The position numbers and the translations under genes are program-made. This document shows positions 1 to 7,505 of a DNA stretch of 64,000 nt, piece by piece (position 1 is the first letter of the stretch; each line of letters begins with the position of its first letter). The stretch is taken from positions 347,197 to 411,196 of the forward strand of contig NZ_MJAH01000008.1 of NCBI RefSeq assembly GCF_001746295.1. Reading direction: 5' to 3'. The notes under the pieces were generated by a model that searched no databases, was not told the DNA's origin, and was given only the letters and a program-made list of their open reading frames with translations. This DNA is from Streptomyces sp. LUP47B. Lineage in GTDB: Bacteria > Actinomycetota > Actinomycetes > Streptomycetales > Streptomycetaceae.

Positions 1-1
1 C

Positions 2-364
2 CCGCTGCCGGGTTCCTTCGGCTGGTTCTCCACCGGTCCGCTGATCGGCCCCGACCCGGACGCCGGCCATCCGATCGTCTCCACGAAGGACCCGACGGCC
101 CTCCGGTACAAGAAACGTCCGCACGTCCGCATGACGACCGCGGACTGTGCCGGCGCGCGGAGCCTCGCCCGGCCGAGCTTCGCCGACCGGTCGCGGGCGG
201 CCGACGCGCCCCCGACCTTCCTGGGCGCCGACCCGGACAACGGCAACAGGTACGGGGTCGCGCCCCAGGTCGTCTGCTTCGCGCCGCAGAAGCGCTGGTA
301 CATGGTCAACTCCCGGTTGCCATGCCGGTCGGCCCGGTCGACCAGGACGAACTCCTCCCGCTGA
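2..364 (+). pseudogene. GH62 alpha-L-arabinofuranosidase remnant (5' end outside window)
   Basis: The open frame enters from the left edge and stops at 364. It reads like the N-terminal half of a GH62 arabinofuranosidase catalytic domain: FGWFSTGPLIGPDPDAGHPI, then STKDPTALRY, and near the end APQVVCFAPQKRWYMV, which matches the family's APQVFYFAPQK-WYLV strand. GH62 enzymes need roughly 200 more residues beyond this point. Here the frame runs into unrelated sequence (SRLPCRSARSTR) and stops. Several conserved positions are also changed, for example the usual YNGKWHVFATT reads YKKRPHVRMTT. I therefore read it as a truncated, decaying gene. An intact copy would release arabinose from arabinoxylan outside the cell, which fits the esterase that follows. 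Confidence 0.6.
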
Positions 365-390
365 TACCGCTGACCGAAAGGGGCAAGGAC

Positions 391-1683
391 ATGTCCACCA
401 CCCCCAGGAGACCGTTGAGGTCGGTGCTGCCGGCCCTGCTGCTGTTAATCGCGGCGGTGCTCGTCGCCGCCCCCACCGCATCGGCCCGCACGGAGGCCGC
501 CCCCACGGCGACCCTCACCGAGATCACCGGCTTCGGTACGAATCCCAGCAATCTCCAGATGTACCTGTACGTGCCGGACAACGTCACCGCGCACCCCGCG
601 GTCGTCGTGGCCGTGCACTACTGCACCGGCTCCGGACCGGCCATGTACAACGGCACCGAGTGGGCCCAACTGGCCGACACCTACGGCTTCGTGGTGATCT
701 ACCCCTCGGTCACCCGGTCCAGCAAGTGCTTCGACGTGTCCTCGCCACAGGCGCTGAAGCGGGGCGGCGGCAGCGACCCCGTCGGCATCAAGTCGATGAT
801 CGACTGGACGGTGAGCACCTACTCCGCCGACACCAGCAGGATCTACGCCACCGGCATCTCCTCCGGCGCGATGATGACGAACGTCCTGCTCGGCGACTAC
901 CCGGACGTGTTCGCGGCGGGCGCGGCCTTCTCCGGCGTCCCCTTCGGCTGCTTCGCGACGACCGACGGCTCGGAGTGGAACAGCGCCTGCTCGGGCGGCA
1001 CGATCACCCACACCCCGCAGGAGTGGGGCGACCTGGTCCGCGCCGCCTACCCCGGCTACACCGGCACCCGGCCGCGCATGCAGGTGTGGCACGGCACCGA
1101 GGACGACGTGCTGCGCTACCCCAACTTCGGGGAGGAGATCAAGCAGTGGACGAACGTCCTCGGCGTCAGCCAGACGCCGGCCGCCACCGACTCGCCGGTC
1201 TCCGGCTGGACCCGCACCCGCTACGGCGCCACCGGTGACCGTGCTCCCGTCGAGGCGATCAGTCTCCAGGGCGTCGGCCACAACCTCTACGCCTGGGGCA
1301 TGGCCGCCCGCGCCCTCACCTTCTTCGGCCTCGACGACTCGGGCCCGGCACCCCAACCCCAGCCGGGCGCCTGCAAGGTGACGGCCACGACCAACGCCTG
1401 GAACACGGGCCTGACGGCGTCCGTGACGATCACCAACACCGGCACCACCGCGATCAACGGCTGGCAACTGGCCTTCACCCTCCCCACCGGCCAGACCATC
1501 ACGAACGGCTGGGGCGCCACGTACACCCCGTCCTCCGGCACGGTGACGGCGACGAACGCGGCGTACAACGGCACGATCGCACCGAACGCGAGCGTCAGCA
1601 TCGGGTACCAGGCCAATCACGGCGGGAACAGTGCGGCGCCGGGTGGCTTCACGCTCAACGGGACGGCCTGTACGGCGAGTTGA
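391..1683 (+). CDS. Secreted CE1/PHB-depolymerase-type esterase with C-terminal CBM2
   Basis: 430 aa. The ATG at 391 follows a GAAAGGGGCAAGGA-like Shine-Dalgarno and begins a clean signal peptide (hydrophobic LPALLLLIAAVLVAA, cleavage probably after ASA near residue 31); an upstream ATG at 322 gives no signal peptide. An Esterase_phb/CE1 alpha-beta hydrolase domain covers about residues 45-315, with nucleophile motif GISSG (Ser157) and a late GVGHN that probably holds the catalytic His. A Pro-rich linker (PAPQPQPG) leads to a CBM2 module (about 332-430) with the usual flanking Cys and NGW motifs. Such enzymes remove acetyl or feruloyl groups from xylan. Codon 19 is TTA (445-447), rare in Streptomyces and read by the bldA tRNA, so translation may depend on development. 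Confidence 0.9.
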   Translation: MSTTPRRPLRSVLPALLLLIAAVLVAAPTASARTEAAPTATLTEITGFGTNPSNLQMYLYVPDNVTAHPAVVVAVHYCTGSGPAMYNGTEWAQLADTYGFVVIYPSVTRSSKCFDVSSPQALKRGGGSDPVGIKSMIDWTVSTYSADTSRIYATGISSGAMMTNVLLGDYPDVFAAGAAFSGVPFGCFATTDGSEWNSACSGGTITHTPQEWGDLVRAAYPGYTGTRPRMQVWHGTEDDVLRYPNFGEEIKQWTNVLGVSQTPAATDSPVSGWTRTRYGATGDRAPVEAISLQGVGHNLYAWGMAARALTFFGLDDSGPAPQPQPGACKVTATTNAWNTGLTASVTITNTGTTAINGWQLAFTLPTGQTITNGWGATYTPSSGTVTATNAAYNGTIAPNASVSIGYQANHGGNSAAPGGFTLNGTACTAS

Positions 1684-1706
1684 CGCTCACCGGCCATCGC
1701 GGTCCT

Positions 1707-1747
1707 CCGGCGGGGCGTTCCGGCTCAGTGTGCGGGCGCCCCGCCGG
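1707..1747. terminator. Bidirectional hairpin terminator
   Basis: Perfect 11-bp arms (CCGGCGGGGCG and its complement) separated by 19 nt, lying between the convergent esterase (ends 1683) and Old Yellow Enzyme (ends 1769) genes. There is no U tract, as is usual in Streptomyces. Confidence 0.6.
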
Positions 1748-1768
1748 GAGCGCGGCAGAACCCGCTCG

Positions 1769-2848
1769 TCAAACGGACCGGTGGTACTGCTCCGGAACAC
1801 GCACCGCTTCGCCCAGCTCCCGCGCGGCATGCCGCGCCCAGGACGGGTTCCGCAGCAGTTCGCGGCCCAGCAGCACCGCGTCCGCCTCACCGTTGGAGAG
1901 GATCTTCTCGGCCTGTCCGGTCTCCGTGATGAGGCCGACCGCGGCGACCGGGAGGGTGGTCTCCGCCTTGACGCGGGCGGCGAAGGGGACCTGGTAGCCG
2001 GGGCCGACCGGGATACGCACGCCCGACGCGTTGCCGCCGGTGGAGACATCCAGGAGGTCGATGCCGTGGGCCTGGAGGTCACGGGCGAAGCGGACGGTGT
2101 CGTCCGGGGTCCAGCCGCCCTCCTCCAGCCAGTCGGTCGCCGAGATGCGGAAGAAGAGGGGCTTGTCGTCGGGCCAGACCTCGCGCACCGCGTCGACGAC
2201 CTCCAGCGCGAAGCGGGTGCGGTTCTCGTAGGAGCCGCCGTACTCGTCGGTGCGGTGATTGCTGTGCGGGGAGAGGAAGTTGTTGATCAGATAGCCGTGG
2301 GCGCCGTGGATCTCGGCGACTTCGAAACCGGCGGCGAGAGCGCGACCGGCCGCGTCCGCGAACTGGCCCACCACGTGCTTGATGTGATCGGCCGTCAGTT
2401 CTGTCGGAACCGGGTGCTTCGCGTCGTACGCCAGTGCGCTGGGGCCCAGCGGCTGCCATCCCCCCGCGGCCGGGGCGAGCGGCGCGCCGCCCTTCCACGG
2501 CTGGTCGGTGGACGCCTTGCGGCCGGCGTGAGCGAGCTGGATTCCCGGGACCGTGCCCTGGGAGACCAGGAAGCGGGTGATGCGGCGGAACGCCTCGACC
2601 TGGGTGTCGTTCCAGATGCCGAGGTCGTAGGGGGAGATGCGGCCCTCGGGGCTGACGCCGGTGGCCTCGACGATGATCAGGCCCGTGCCGCCGGTCGCGC
2701 GCGCCGCGTAGTGCGCGAAGTGCCAGTCGTTCGGGGCGCCGGTATCGGGACCCTCAGGAGCGGCCGAGTACTGGCACATCGGCGGCATCCACACCCGGTT
2801 CGGGATCGTCACGTCGCGGAGGGTGCGGGGCTCGAAGAGTGCGCTCAC
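1769..2848 (-). CDS. Old Yellow Enzyme family NADH:flavin oxidoreductase
   Basis: 359 aa, FMN-dependent TIM-barrel ene-reductase of the YqjM/NamA type, which reduces activated C=C bonds (enones, maleimides, nitro compounds) with NAD(P)H. Family signatures are clear: PNRVWMPPMCQYSA at the N terminus (FMN-binding, with the regulatory Cys of the YqjM class), GIQLAHAGRKAS, EIHGAHGYLINNFLSPHSN around the substrate-binding His pair, and the C-terminal phosphate-binding stretch through GRELLRNP. I chose GTG 2848 (VSALFEP) because GGATGGAG lies 6 nt upstream; the ATG at 2860 would sit inside that Shine-Dalgarno. Divergent from an ArsR regulator across a 157-bp gap containing a palindrome, which suggests local control, perhaps by a reactive electrophile. 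Confidence 0.92.
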   Translation of the reverse strand: MSALFEPRTLRDVTIPNRVWMPPMCQYSAAPEGPDTGAPNDWHFAHYAARATGGTGLIIVEATGVSPEGRISPYDLGIWNDTQVEAFRRITRFLVSQGTVPGIQLAHAGRKASTDQPWKGGAPLAPAAGGWQPLGPSALAYDAKHPVPTELTADHIKHVVGQFADAAGRALAAGFEVAEIHGAHGYLINNFLSPHSNHRTDEYGGSYENRTRFALEVVDAVREVWPDDKPLFFRISATDWLEEGGWTPDDTVRFARDLQAHGIDLLDVSTGGNASGVRIPVGPGYQVPFAARVKAETTLPVAAVGLITETGQAEKILSNGEADAVLLGRELLRNPSWARHAARELGEAVRVPEQYHRSV

Positions 2849-2887
2849 GGCGGGCTCCATCCATCAAGGCCGGTGGTGGTCGACTCG

Positions 2888-2919
2888 TACGATAGGCATC
2901 GTAGTACGTCGAATGTCAA
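2888..2919 (-). promoter_or_regulatory. Putative OYE promoter with overlapping palindromic operator
   Basis: On the minus strand a TTGACA -35 (2919-2914) and a TATCGT -10 (2894-2889) are separated by 19 nt. A perfect inverted repeat, TACGAT-aggc-ATCGTA (2888-2903), covers the -10. A related TCGTAC word recurs at 2885-2890 and 2933-2938. The position suggests repression of the OYE gene by the divergent ArsR protein; this is inferred from layout only. Confidence 0.45.
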
Positions 2920-3005
2920 ACTACGAAAGGTCTCGTACAATGGGATTCCCGAGGACCGGCCCCCGAGTCCGAAGACCCCGGGAAACCTGGAGAAGTGGAG
3001 CCGCC

Positions 3006-3359
3006 GTGACCTCCCCCGCCGTCAGCAGTCGTGCCCTCCCGCACCCCGAGCGCGGCGAGATCCGGCTGGAGGGCATCCTGCACGCCCTCTCCGACCCGAT
3101 GCGTCTGCAGATCGCGCGAGAGCTCGCCGCGGTCGGCGACGAGCTCTCCTGTTCGCACTTCGATCTGCCCGTGACCAAGTCGACGACCACCCACCACTTC
3201 CGGGTGCTGCGCGAGAGCGGAGTGATCCGCCAGGTCTACCGGGGCACCGCCAAGATGAACGGCCTGCGCCGGGACGACCTAGACGACCTCTTCCCGGGAC
3301 TTCTCGACGCCCTCCTCGGCGCCGCCGCCCGCCAGGCCGTCCGGCTCGGGAGCGGCTGA
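3006..3359 (+). CDS. ArsR-family winged-helix transcriptional regulator
   Basis: 117 aa. GTG 3006 is preceded by GGAG at 5 nt; the frame is open further upstream but without homology. The winged-helix domain fills the protein: LEGILHALSDPMRLQIARELAA is the typical ArsR opening, DLPVTKSTTTHHFRVLRESG is the recognition helix, and the wing follows (VIRQVYRGTAKMNGLR). The ELSCSHFD segment contains one Cys but no classic CxCxxC metal box, so it probably senses something other than As or Cd. The divergent OYE gene is its likely target. Its 3' end overlaps the convergent permease gene by 81 bp. Confidence 0.88.
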   Translation: MTSPAVSSRALPHPERGEIRLEGILHALSDPMRLQIARELAAVGDELSCSHFDLPVTKSTTTHHFRVLRESGVIRQVYRGTAKMNGLRRDDLDDLFPGLLDALLGAAARQAVRLGSG

Positions 3360-4667
3360 ACCGGCCTTCGCGGGCAGGTGGTTGAAGAGCAGGTTCAGCA
3401 CGATCGCCGTCAGACAGCCCGCGCTGATGCCGCTGTTCATCACCGTCTGGAACCAGTCGGGGAACTTCGCGTAGATCGTCGGCACGCCCACCGGCAGCAC
3501 GCCCATGGCCACCGAGACGGCCACCACGGTCAGGTTGTGGTTGCCCTTGAAGTCCACCCGGGTGAGGGTCCGCAGGCCACTCGCCGCGACCGTCCCGAAC
3601 ATCACCAGGCCCGCCCCGCCCAGCACCGGAGCCGGCACGGCCGCGACCACGGCCCCCAGCTTGGGCAGCAGGCCCAGCAGGACCAGGATGCCGCCGGCCG
3701 TGGCGACGACCCAGCGGCTGCGCACCCGGGTCATGCCGACGAGACCGACGTTCTGGGCGTACGCCGTGTACGGGAAGGTGTTGAAGACACCGCCGAGCAC
3801 GGTCGACAGGCCGTCGGCGCGCAGACCGTCCGAGAGGGAGTGCGGTTCGACCCTGCGGTCGGTCATCTCGCCCACCGCGATCAGGTCGCCGGTCGTCTCG
3901 GTCATCGTCACCAGGGCCACGACCAGCATCGACACGATCGCCGAGAACTCGAAGGTCGGCGCCCCGAAGTGGAACGGCGTGCTGATCCCGACCCAGTCCG
4001 CGTCACCGACCCCCTCGAAGTCCGTGAACCCGAAGGGGACCGCCACCGCCAGGCCGACTCCGATGCCGATCAGTACCGCGATCCGGCTCAGGAACGCCGG
4101 CGCGAACCGCTGCACAACCAGCACCACCACCAGGACGAACATGGCGAGCGCGATGTTCTTCGGGGCGCCGAAGTCGGCCGATCCCGCGCCGCCCGCGACC
4201 CAGTTGCCGGCCACCGGCAGCAGCGAGATGCCGATGATCAGGATCACCGTGCCCGTGACCAGCGGCGGGAAGAAGCGGAGCAACCTGCCGAAGACGGGTG
4301 CGAGCAGCATGATCGCGAGGCCCGCGACGATCACCGAGCCGTAGATCGCCGGGAGTCCGCCACCCGTCGTGCCGATCAGGACCATCGGTGACACGGCCGC
4401 GAAGGTGCAACCTTGCATGATCGGGAGCCGTACGCCGAAACGCCAGAAGCCGACGCACTGGATGAGCGTGGCGATACCGCACACCAGGAGGTCGGCGGTG
4501 ATCAGATACGCCAGATCCGCGGGCGACAGCTTCATCGCGCCGCCGACGATCAGGGGAACGGCCACGGCGCCCGCGTACATCGCGAGGACGTGCTGAAGGC
4601 CGAAGGCGGCGAGCTGCCGTACCGGGGGTACTTCGTCAACGGGGTGCACAGGGGTGGTTTGAGCCAT
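3279..4667 (-). CDS. NCS2-family nucleobase:cation symporter (xanthine/uracil permease)
   Basis: 462 aa polytopic membrane protein of the UraA/PbuX/UacT family, which couples purine or pyrimidine base uptake to protons or sodium. Visible landmarks: the LQHVLAMYAG entry helix, LPIMQGCTFAAVSPMV, the conserved acidic helix VTMTETTGDLIAVGE (substrate-contacting Glu), and the NTFPYTAYAQNVGLVGMTRV motif shared by purine transporters. About 12-14 hydrophobic helices follow in order. Start ATG 4667 (MAQTTPVHP) lacks a good Shine-Dalgarno; the open frame extends to 4880 without homology. The C-terminal tail (AEEGVEKSREEVV) is encoded antisense to the end of the ArsR gene. Likely xanthine, urate or uracil; the exact base cannot be told. 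Confidence 0.9.
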   Translation of the reverse strand: MAQTTPVHPVDEVPPVRQLAAFGLQHVLAMYAGAVAVPLIVGGAMKLSPADLAYLITADLLVCGIATLIQCVGFWRFGVRLPIMQGCTFAAVSPMVLIGTTGGGLPAIYGSVIVAGLAIMLLAPVFGRLLRFFPPLVTGTVILIIGISLLPVAGNWVAGGAGSADFGAPKNIALAMFVLVVVLVVQRFAPAFLSRIAVLIGIGVGLAVAVPFGFTDFEGVGDADWVGISTPFHFGAPTFEFSAIVSMLVVALVTMTETTGDLIAVGEMTDRRVEPHSLSDGLRADGLSTVLGGVFNTFPYTAYAQNVGLVGMTRVRSRWVVATAGGILVLLGLLPKLGAVVAAVPAPVLGGAGLVMFGTVAASGLRTLTRVDFKGNHNLTVVAVSVAMGVLPVGVPTIYAKFPDWFQTVMNSGISAGCLTAIVLNLLFNHLPAKAGSAAPEPDGLAGGGAEEGVEKSREEVV

Positions 4668-4756
4668 GTCCGAGACCGTAAATGTGTTGAACAGTTTGTT
4701 GATTTCGCGGGTGTTGCCGGTTCGTTGCCCGGGGCGGGCCGGGGGCGCACGGACCT

Positions 4757-6098
4757 CTAAGAGGCACTGCCGTGCACCGCGTTCATCAGGGCCTGCCAGT
4801 CCGGGAGCTTCACCACCCCCCGGCCCAGGGACGCACCGAGCTCCGCTTCCGCTCGCTCGATCGCACACCAACCCGCCCACTCCACGGGTTCGGCGCCCGC
4901 TGCCCGCAGCGCGTCGAGCGGGTCATCGCGCAGATCCTTGTGTACGAGCGTGGGGGGCGTCCTCGAGCAACGAGGTCACCGTCTCCTTGGCGTCCGGGCG
5001 GTTGGTGCCGATCACGCCGGTCGGGCCGCGCTTGATCCAGCCGGCCACGTACTCTCCCGGGACGGCGGAACCGCCGCGCACGACACGTCCGTCGACGTTG
5101 GGTACCGTGCCGCTCCCCGCGTCGAACGGCAGACCCTCCACCGGCATGCCCCGGTAGCCCACCGAGCGCAGCACCAACTGGGCCTCGATCTCCTCGAATT
5201 CACCGGTGCCGCGCACGCCGCCGCGCCCGTCCGGCACCGTCCTCTCGAAGCGGACCGCGCCCACGCGGCCGCCGTCGGCGAGGAGTTCGACGGGACGCAG
5301 GAAGAAGCGCAACGAGATTCTTCGGGAGACCGGTCGTGGCTCGGCGGCCGCCCAGCCTCGCAGCACCTCCACGTTCCGCCGCTGCGGCGCCGGCAGGGGG
5401 GAGGGGTCGAGGTACGCCGGGTCCAGTGCCAACTCCGCCGCGCTCACAGTTACTTCGGTGTCCGGCAGTGAACCCAGCTCGCGCAGCTCCTTGGTGGTGA
5501 AACGGGCCTGGGAAGGGCCCCGCCGACCCACCATGCGGACCTCCGTCACCCGGCTCGCGGCCAGCGCGTTGAGCGCCGGATCCGGCATGTCGGTGGGGCT
5601 GAGCTCCGTCACCCCGCGGGCCAGCATCCGTGTCACGTCGACCGCCACGTTCCCCACGCCGATGACCACCGCCGACCGGGCGCCGATCACGAAACCGTCG
5701 GCCGTGGAGTCAGGGTGCGCGCTGTACCAGGACACGAACTCCGTCGCCGACCAGCTGCCCGGCAGATCCTCGCCCGGGATCCCCAGATGCCGGTCGGTCG
5801 CGGCGCCCACGCAGTACACGACGGCGTGGTACAGCTCGCGCAGCCGCGCGGCCGGCACCCCGCCCGGGCCGATCTCGATGCCGCCGAGAAACCGCACCCG
5901 CTCGTGCTCAAGGACCGTCCGAAGATTGTTCTGGAGCGATTTGATCTTCTCGTGGTCCGGTGCCACGCCGTAGCGCACCAGGCCGTACGGGCACGGCAGC
6001 CGGTCCAGGACGTCGACGAGCACGTCGGGATCCTGCTGGACGAGGCTCTGGGCGGTGTAACACCCGCTGGGCCCGGAGCCGACGACGGCGACACGCAT
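4757..6098 (-). pseudogene. FprA-type ferredoxin-NADP(+) reductase, frameshifted near the 3' end
   Basis: Adrenodoxin-reductase-like FAD/NADPH enzyme. The frame from ATG 6098 shows the FAD dinucleotide fold (VAVVGSGPSGCYTAQ), CPYGLVRYGVAPDH, the NADP fold VVIGVGNVAVDVTRML, and VAGWIKRGPTGVIGTNRPDA near the end. It then leaves homology (APHARTQGSAR) and stops at 4923. Removing one base from the six-G run at 4952-4957 joins this frame to LVHKDLRDDPLDALRAAGAE, then WAGWCAIERAEAE, stopping at 4757. The result is 446 aa, the usual family length, with the normal C-terminal domain. So a single extra base in a homopolymer separates the observed sequence from an intact gene: either a real mutation or a sequencing error. 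If real, about 55 C-terminal residues are lost. Confidence 0.85.
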
Positions 6099-6203
6099 GC
6101 TTCCAGGATCGCACCGCCCCCGCTCCGCTGACAGGGTGCCGCGCGTGGCAGGCGTACGCGTGTCCGTTCGGAAGGAGTGTGATCATGCGGTTACGTTGCG
6201 TGT

Positions 6204-6713
6204 GTGCTGGAAGCATCCTTTCTTCATCTTTCCGAGCGTCGTCCGGCGGACGGCAGCGTGTCCGTGTGGCCCGCGTGGGAAGTGCGGGAGGACGGCGGCA
6301 CGATGACGTGGTTCCATGTCCGGCTGGCCTTCGCCGACGGCGCCCGGGTGGACACGCTCGTGGTTGTGGCCGGAGGAGGCGTGTCCCTGGAGGACGTACG
6401 GGCGCAGCCGGCGTTGTCGCTCGAGGACCTGGGCGACCTCGCCGACTGGATCGAGGGCCCGCTCTTCGAGGCCTGCGGAGTGACGCCCTCCGGTGCCGCG
6501 GAACGGCTGGTCAGCCATGCCCGCCCCGCCTGGCCGTGCGGCATGGAAGGGCGCTGGTTGATCGCCCAGGAGTACCGAGCCGCCCAGGAGGGCGGCGTCG
6601 ACCCGGTCCTCGCGGTGATGTGCGCGACCGGGCACAGCCGCCGCAAGTCGCTCCGGCTCATCTCCCAGGCGCGCGACGCGGGCTTCCTGACGCCACGTCA
6701 CGCAAGGCGCTGA
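6204..6713 (+). CDS. DUF6214 family protein
   Basis: 169 aa soluble protein recognised as DUF6214 of Streptomyces from its characteristic stretches: VWPAWEVREDGG, TWFHVRLAFADGARVD, LGDLADWIEGPL, and the basic C terminus PVLAVMCATGHSRRKSLRLI followed by ARDAGFLTPRH. The C-terminal part resembles a short helix-turn-helix, so a DNA-associated role is possible, but no function is known. GTG 6204 has no strong Shine-Dalgarno. The 5' end is divergent from the broken reductase (105 bp away) and the 3' end is convergent with the DUF305 gene. Confidence 0.75.
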   Translation: MLEASFLHLSERRPADGSVSVWPAWEVREDGGTMTWFHVRLAFADGARVDTLVVVAGGGVSLEDVRAQPALSLEDLGDLADWIEGPLFEACGVTPSGAAERLVSHARPAWPCGMEGRWLIAQEYRAAQEGGVDPVLAVMCATGHSRRKSLRLISQARDAGFLTPRHARR

Positions 6714-6740
6714 ACCGAACAGTTCACCGAAGCATCCCGC

Positions 6741-7409
6741 TCAGAGCATGTCCCGCATCCGGTTGATCTCGCTCGTCTGCTGGGCGACCACGTCGTCGGC
6801 CATCTCCTCGATCCGGATGTTGTTGCCCTGCCCCTTCACGTCCGTCGCCATGGTGATCGCCCCTTCGTGGTGAGTGATCATCAGCGTCAGGAAGAGCTCG
6901 TCGAACGCCTTCCCCTTCGCCGCTCGCAGCTTCTTCAGCTGGGCCCCTGTCGCCATGCCGGGCATCGTGGCGTGCGTGTGGTCGTCGCTCTTCTCGGGCT
7001 GGTCGTACTCCTTCAGCCAGGCCCTCATCGCGGCGATCTCCGGCCCCTGGGCGGCCGAGATCCGCTCGGCGAGCGCCTTGAGCCTCGCCGACTCGGCGCG
7101 GCCGGGGGCCAGTTCGGTCAGTTCCAGCGCCTGGGTGTGGTGCTCGATCATCATCCGCGCATACGAGACGTCCGCCGAGTTGGGAGTGTCGTCGTCGGCC
7201 CGCTGCTCCTCCGCGTCCTGAGCGGACAGCGTGCGGTTCGCCTCGCCCGGCTTGCCAGGTGCGAGCACCGAAGGCCCGGTCCCCGAGGCCGACTTGGGAT
7301 CCGCGTCGGAGTCGCAGCCCCCGATGGCCAGGGCCGCCACGGTGGCCAGGGTCGCCGTCAGCACGGGCGCACGGCGGAAAAGCACAGTGGCCGCCCATGG
7401 TCCCTTCAT
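6741..7409 (-). CDS. DUF305 family lipoprotein
   Basis: 222 aa. The signal sequence MKGPWAATVLFRRAPVLTAT runs into a lipobox ending AIGGC, so the mature protein should be lipid-anchored outside the membrane. The DUF305 domain (about 70-222) is a ferritin-like helical bundle with two repeats carrying the signature M-M-I-x-H-H: MMIEHHTQALELTELA and LMITHHEGAITMA. These His pairs suggest metal (copper or similar) handling, and many family members sit beside copper genes. The alternative start ATG 7442 would lengthen the signal peptide by 11 residues; an AGAGGG lies 13 nt before 7409. It is divergently paired with the secreted LVIVD protein, and the two may work together at the cell surface. Confidence 0.85.
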   Translation of the reverse strand: MKGPWAATVLFRRAPVLTATLATVAALAIGGCDSDADPKSASGTGPSVLAPGKPGEANRTLSAQDAEEQRADDDTPNSADVSYARMMIEHHTQALELTELAPGRAESARLKALAERISAAQGPEIAAMRAWLKEYDQPEKSDDHTHATMPGMATGAQLKKLRAAKGKAFDELFLTLMITHHEGAITMATDVKGQGNNIRIEEMADDVVAQQTSEINRMRDML

Positions 7410-7429
7410 TACAGGTTCGTTGCCCTCTG

Positions 7430-7489
7430 TTGATCTGTGCATGGTGAAGACGATACTGCGGTGACGCGTGAACCGTTCCACATGAACGG
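7430..7489 (+). promoter_or_regulatory. Candidate promoter and inverted repeat upstream of the LVIVD gene
   Basis: TTGATC (7430-7435), 16 nt, GATACT (7452-7457) form a plausible sigma-70-type promoter. Downstream is a perfect inverted repeat CCGTTC-cacat-GAACGG (7473-7489), just before the GGGAGG ribosome-binding site at 7494. The repeat could be an operator or an mRNA hairpin. Confidence 0.4.
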
Positions 7490-7505
7490 CACAGGGAGGA
7501 AAACA

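Noticed and set aside
1631..3385. 584-codon plus-strand frame
   Set aside because: Antisense to the OYE gene, with no recognisable domain and no ribosome-binding site.
4952..4957. Programmed frameshifting in the ferredoxin reductase
   Set aside because: No downstream stimulatory structure is evident and the family is normally encoded in one frame; mutation or sequencing error is simpler.
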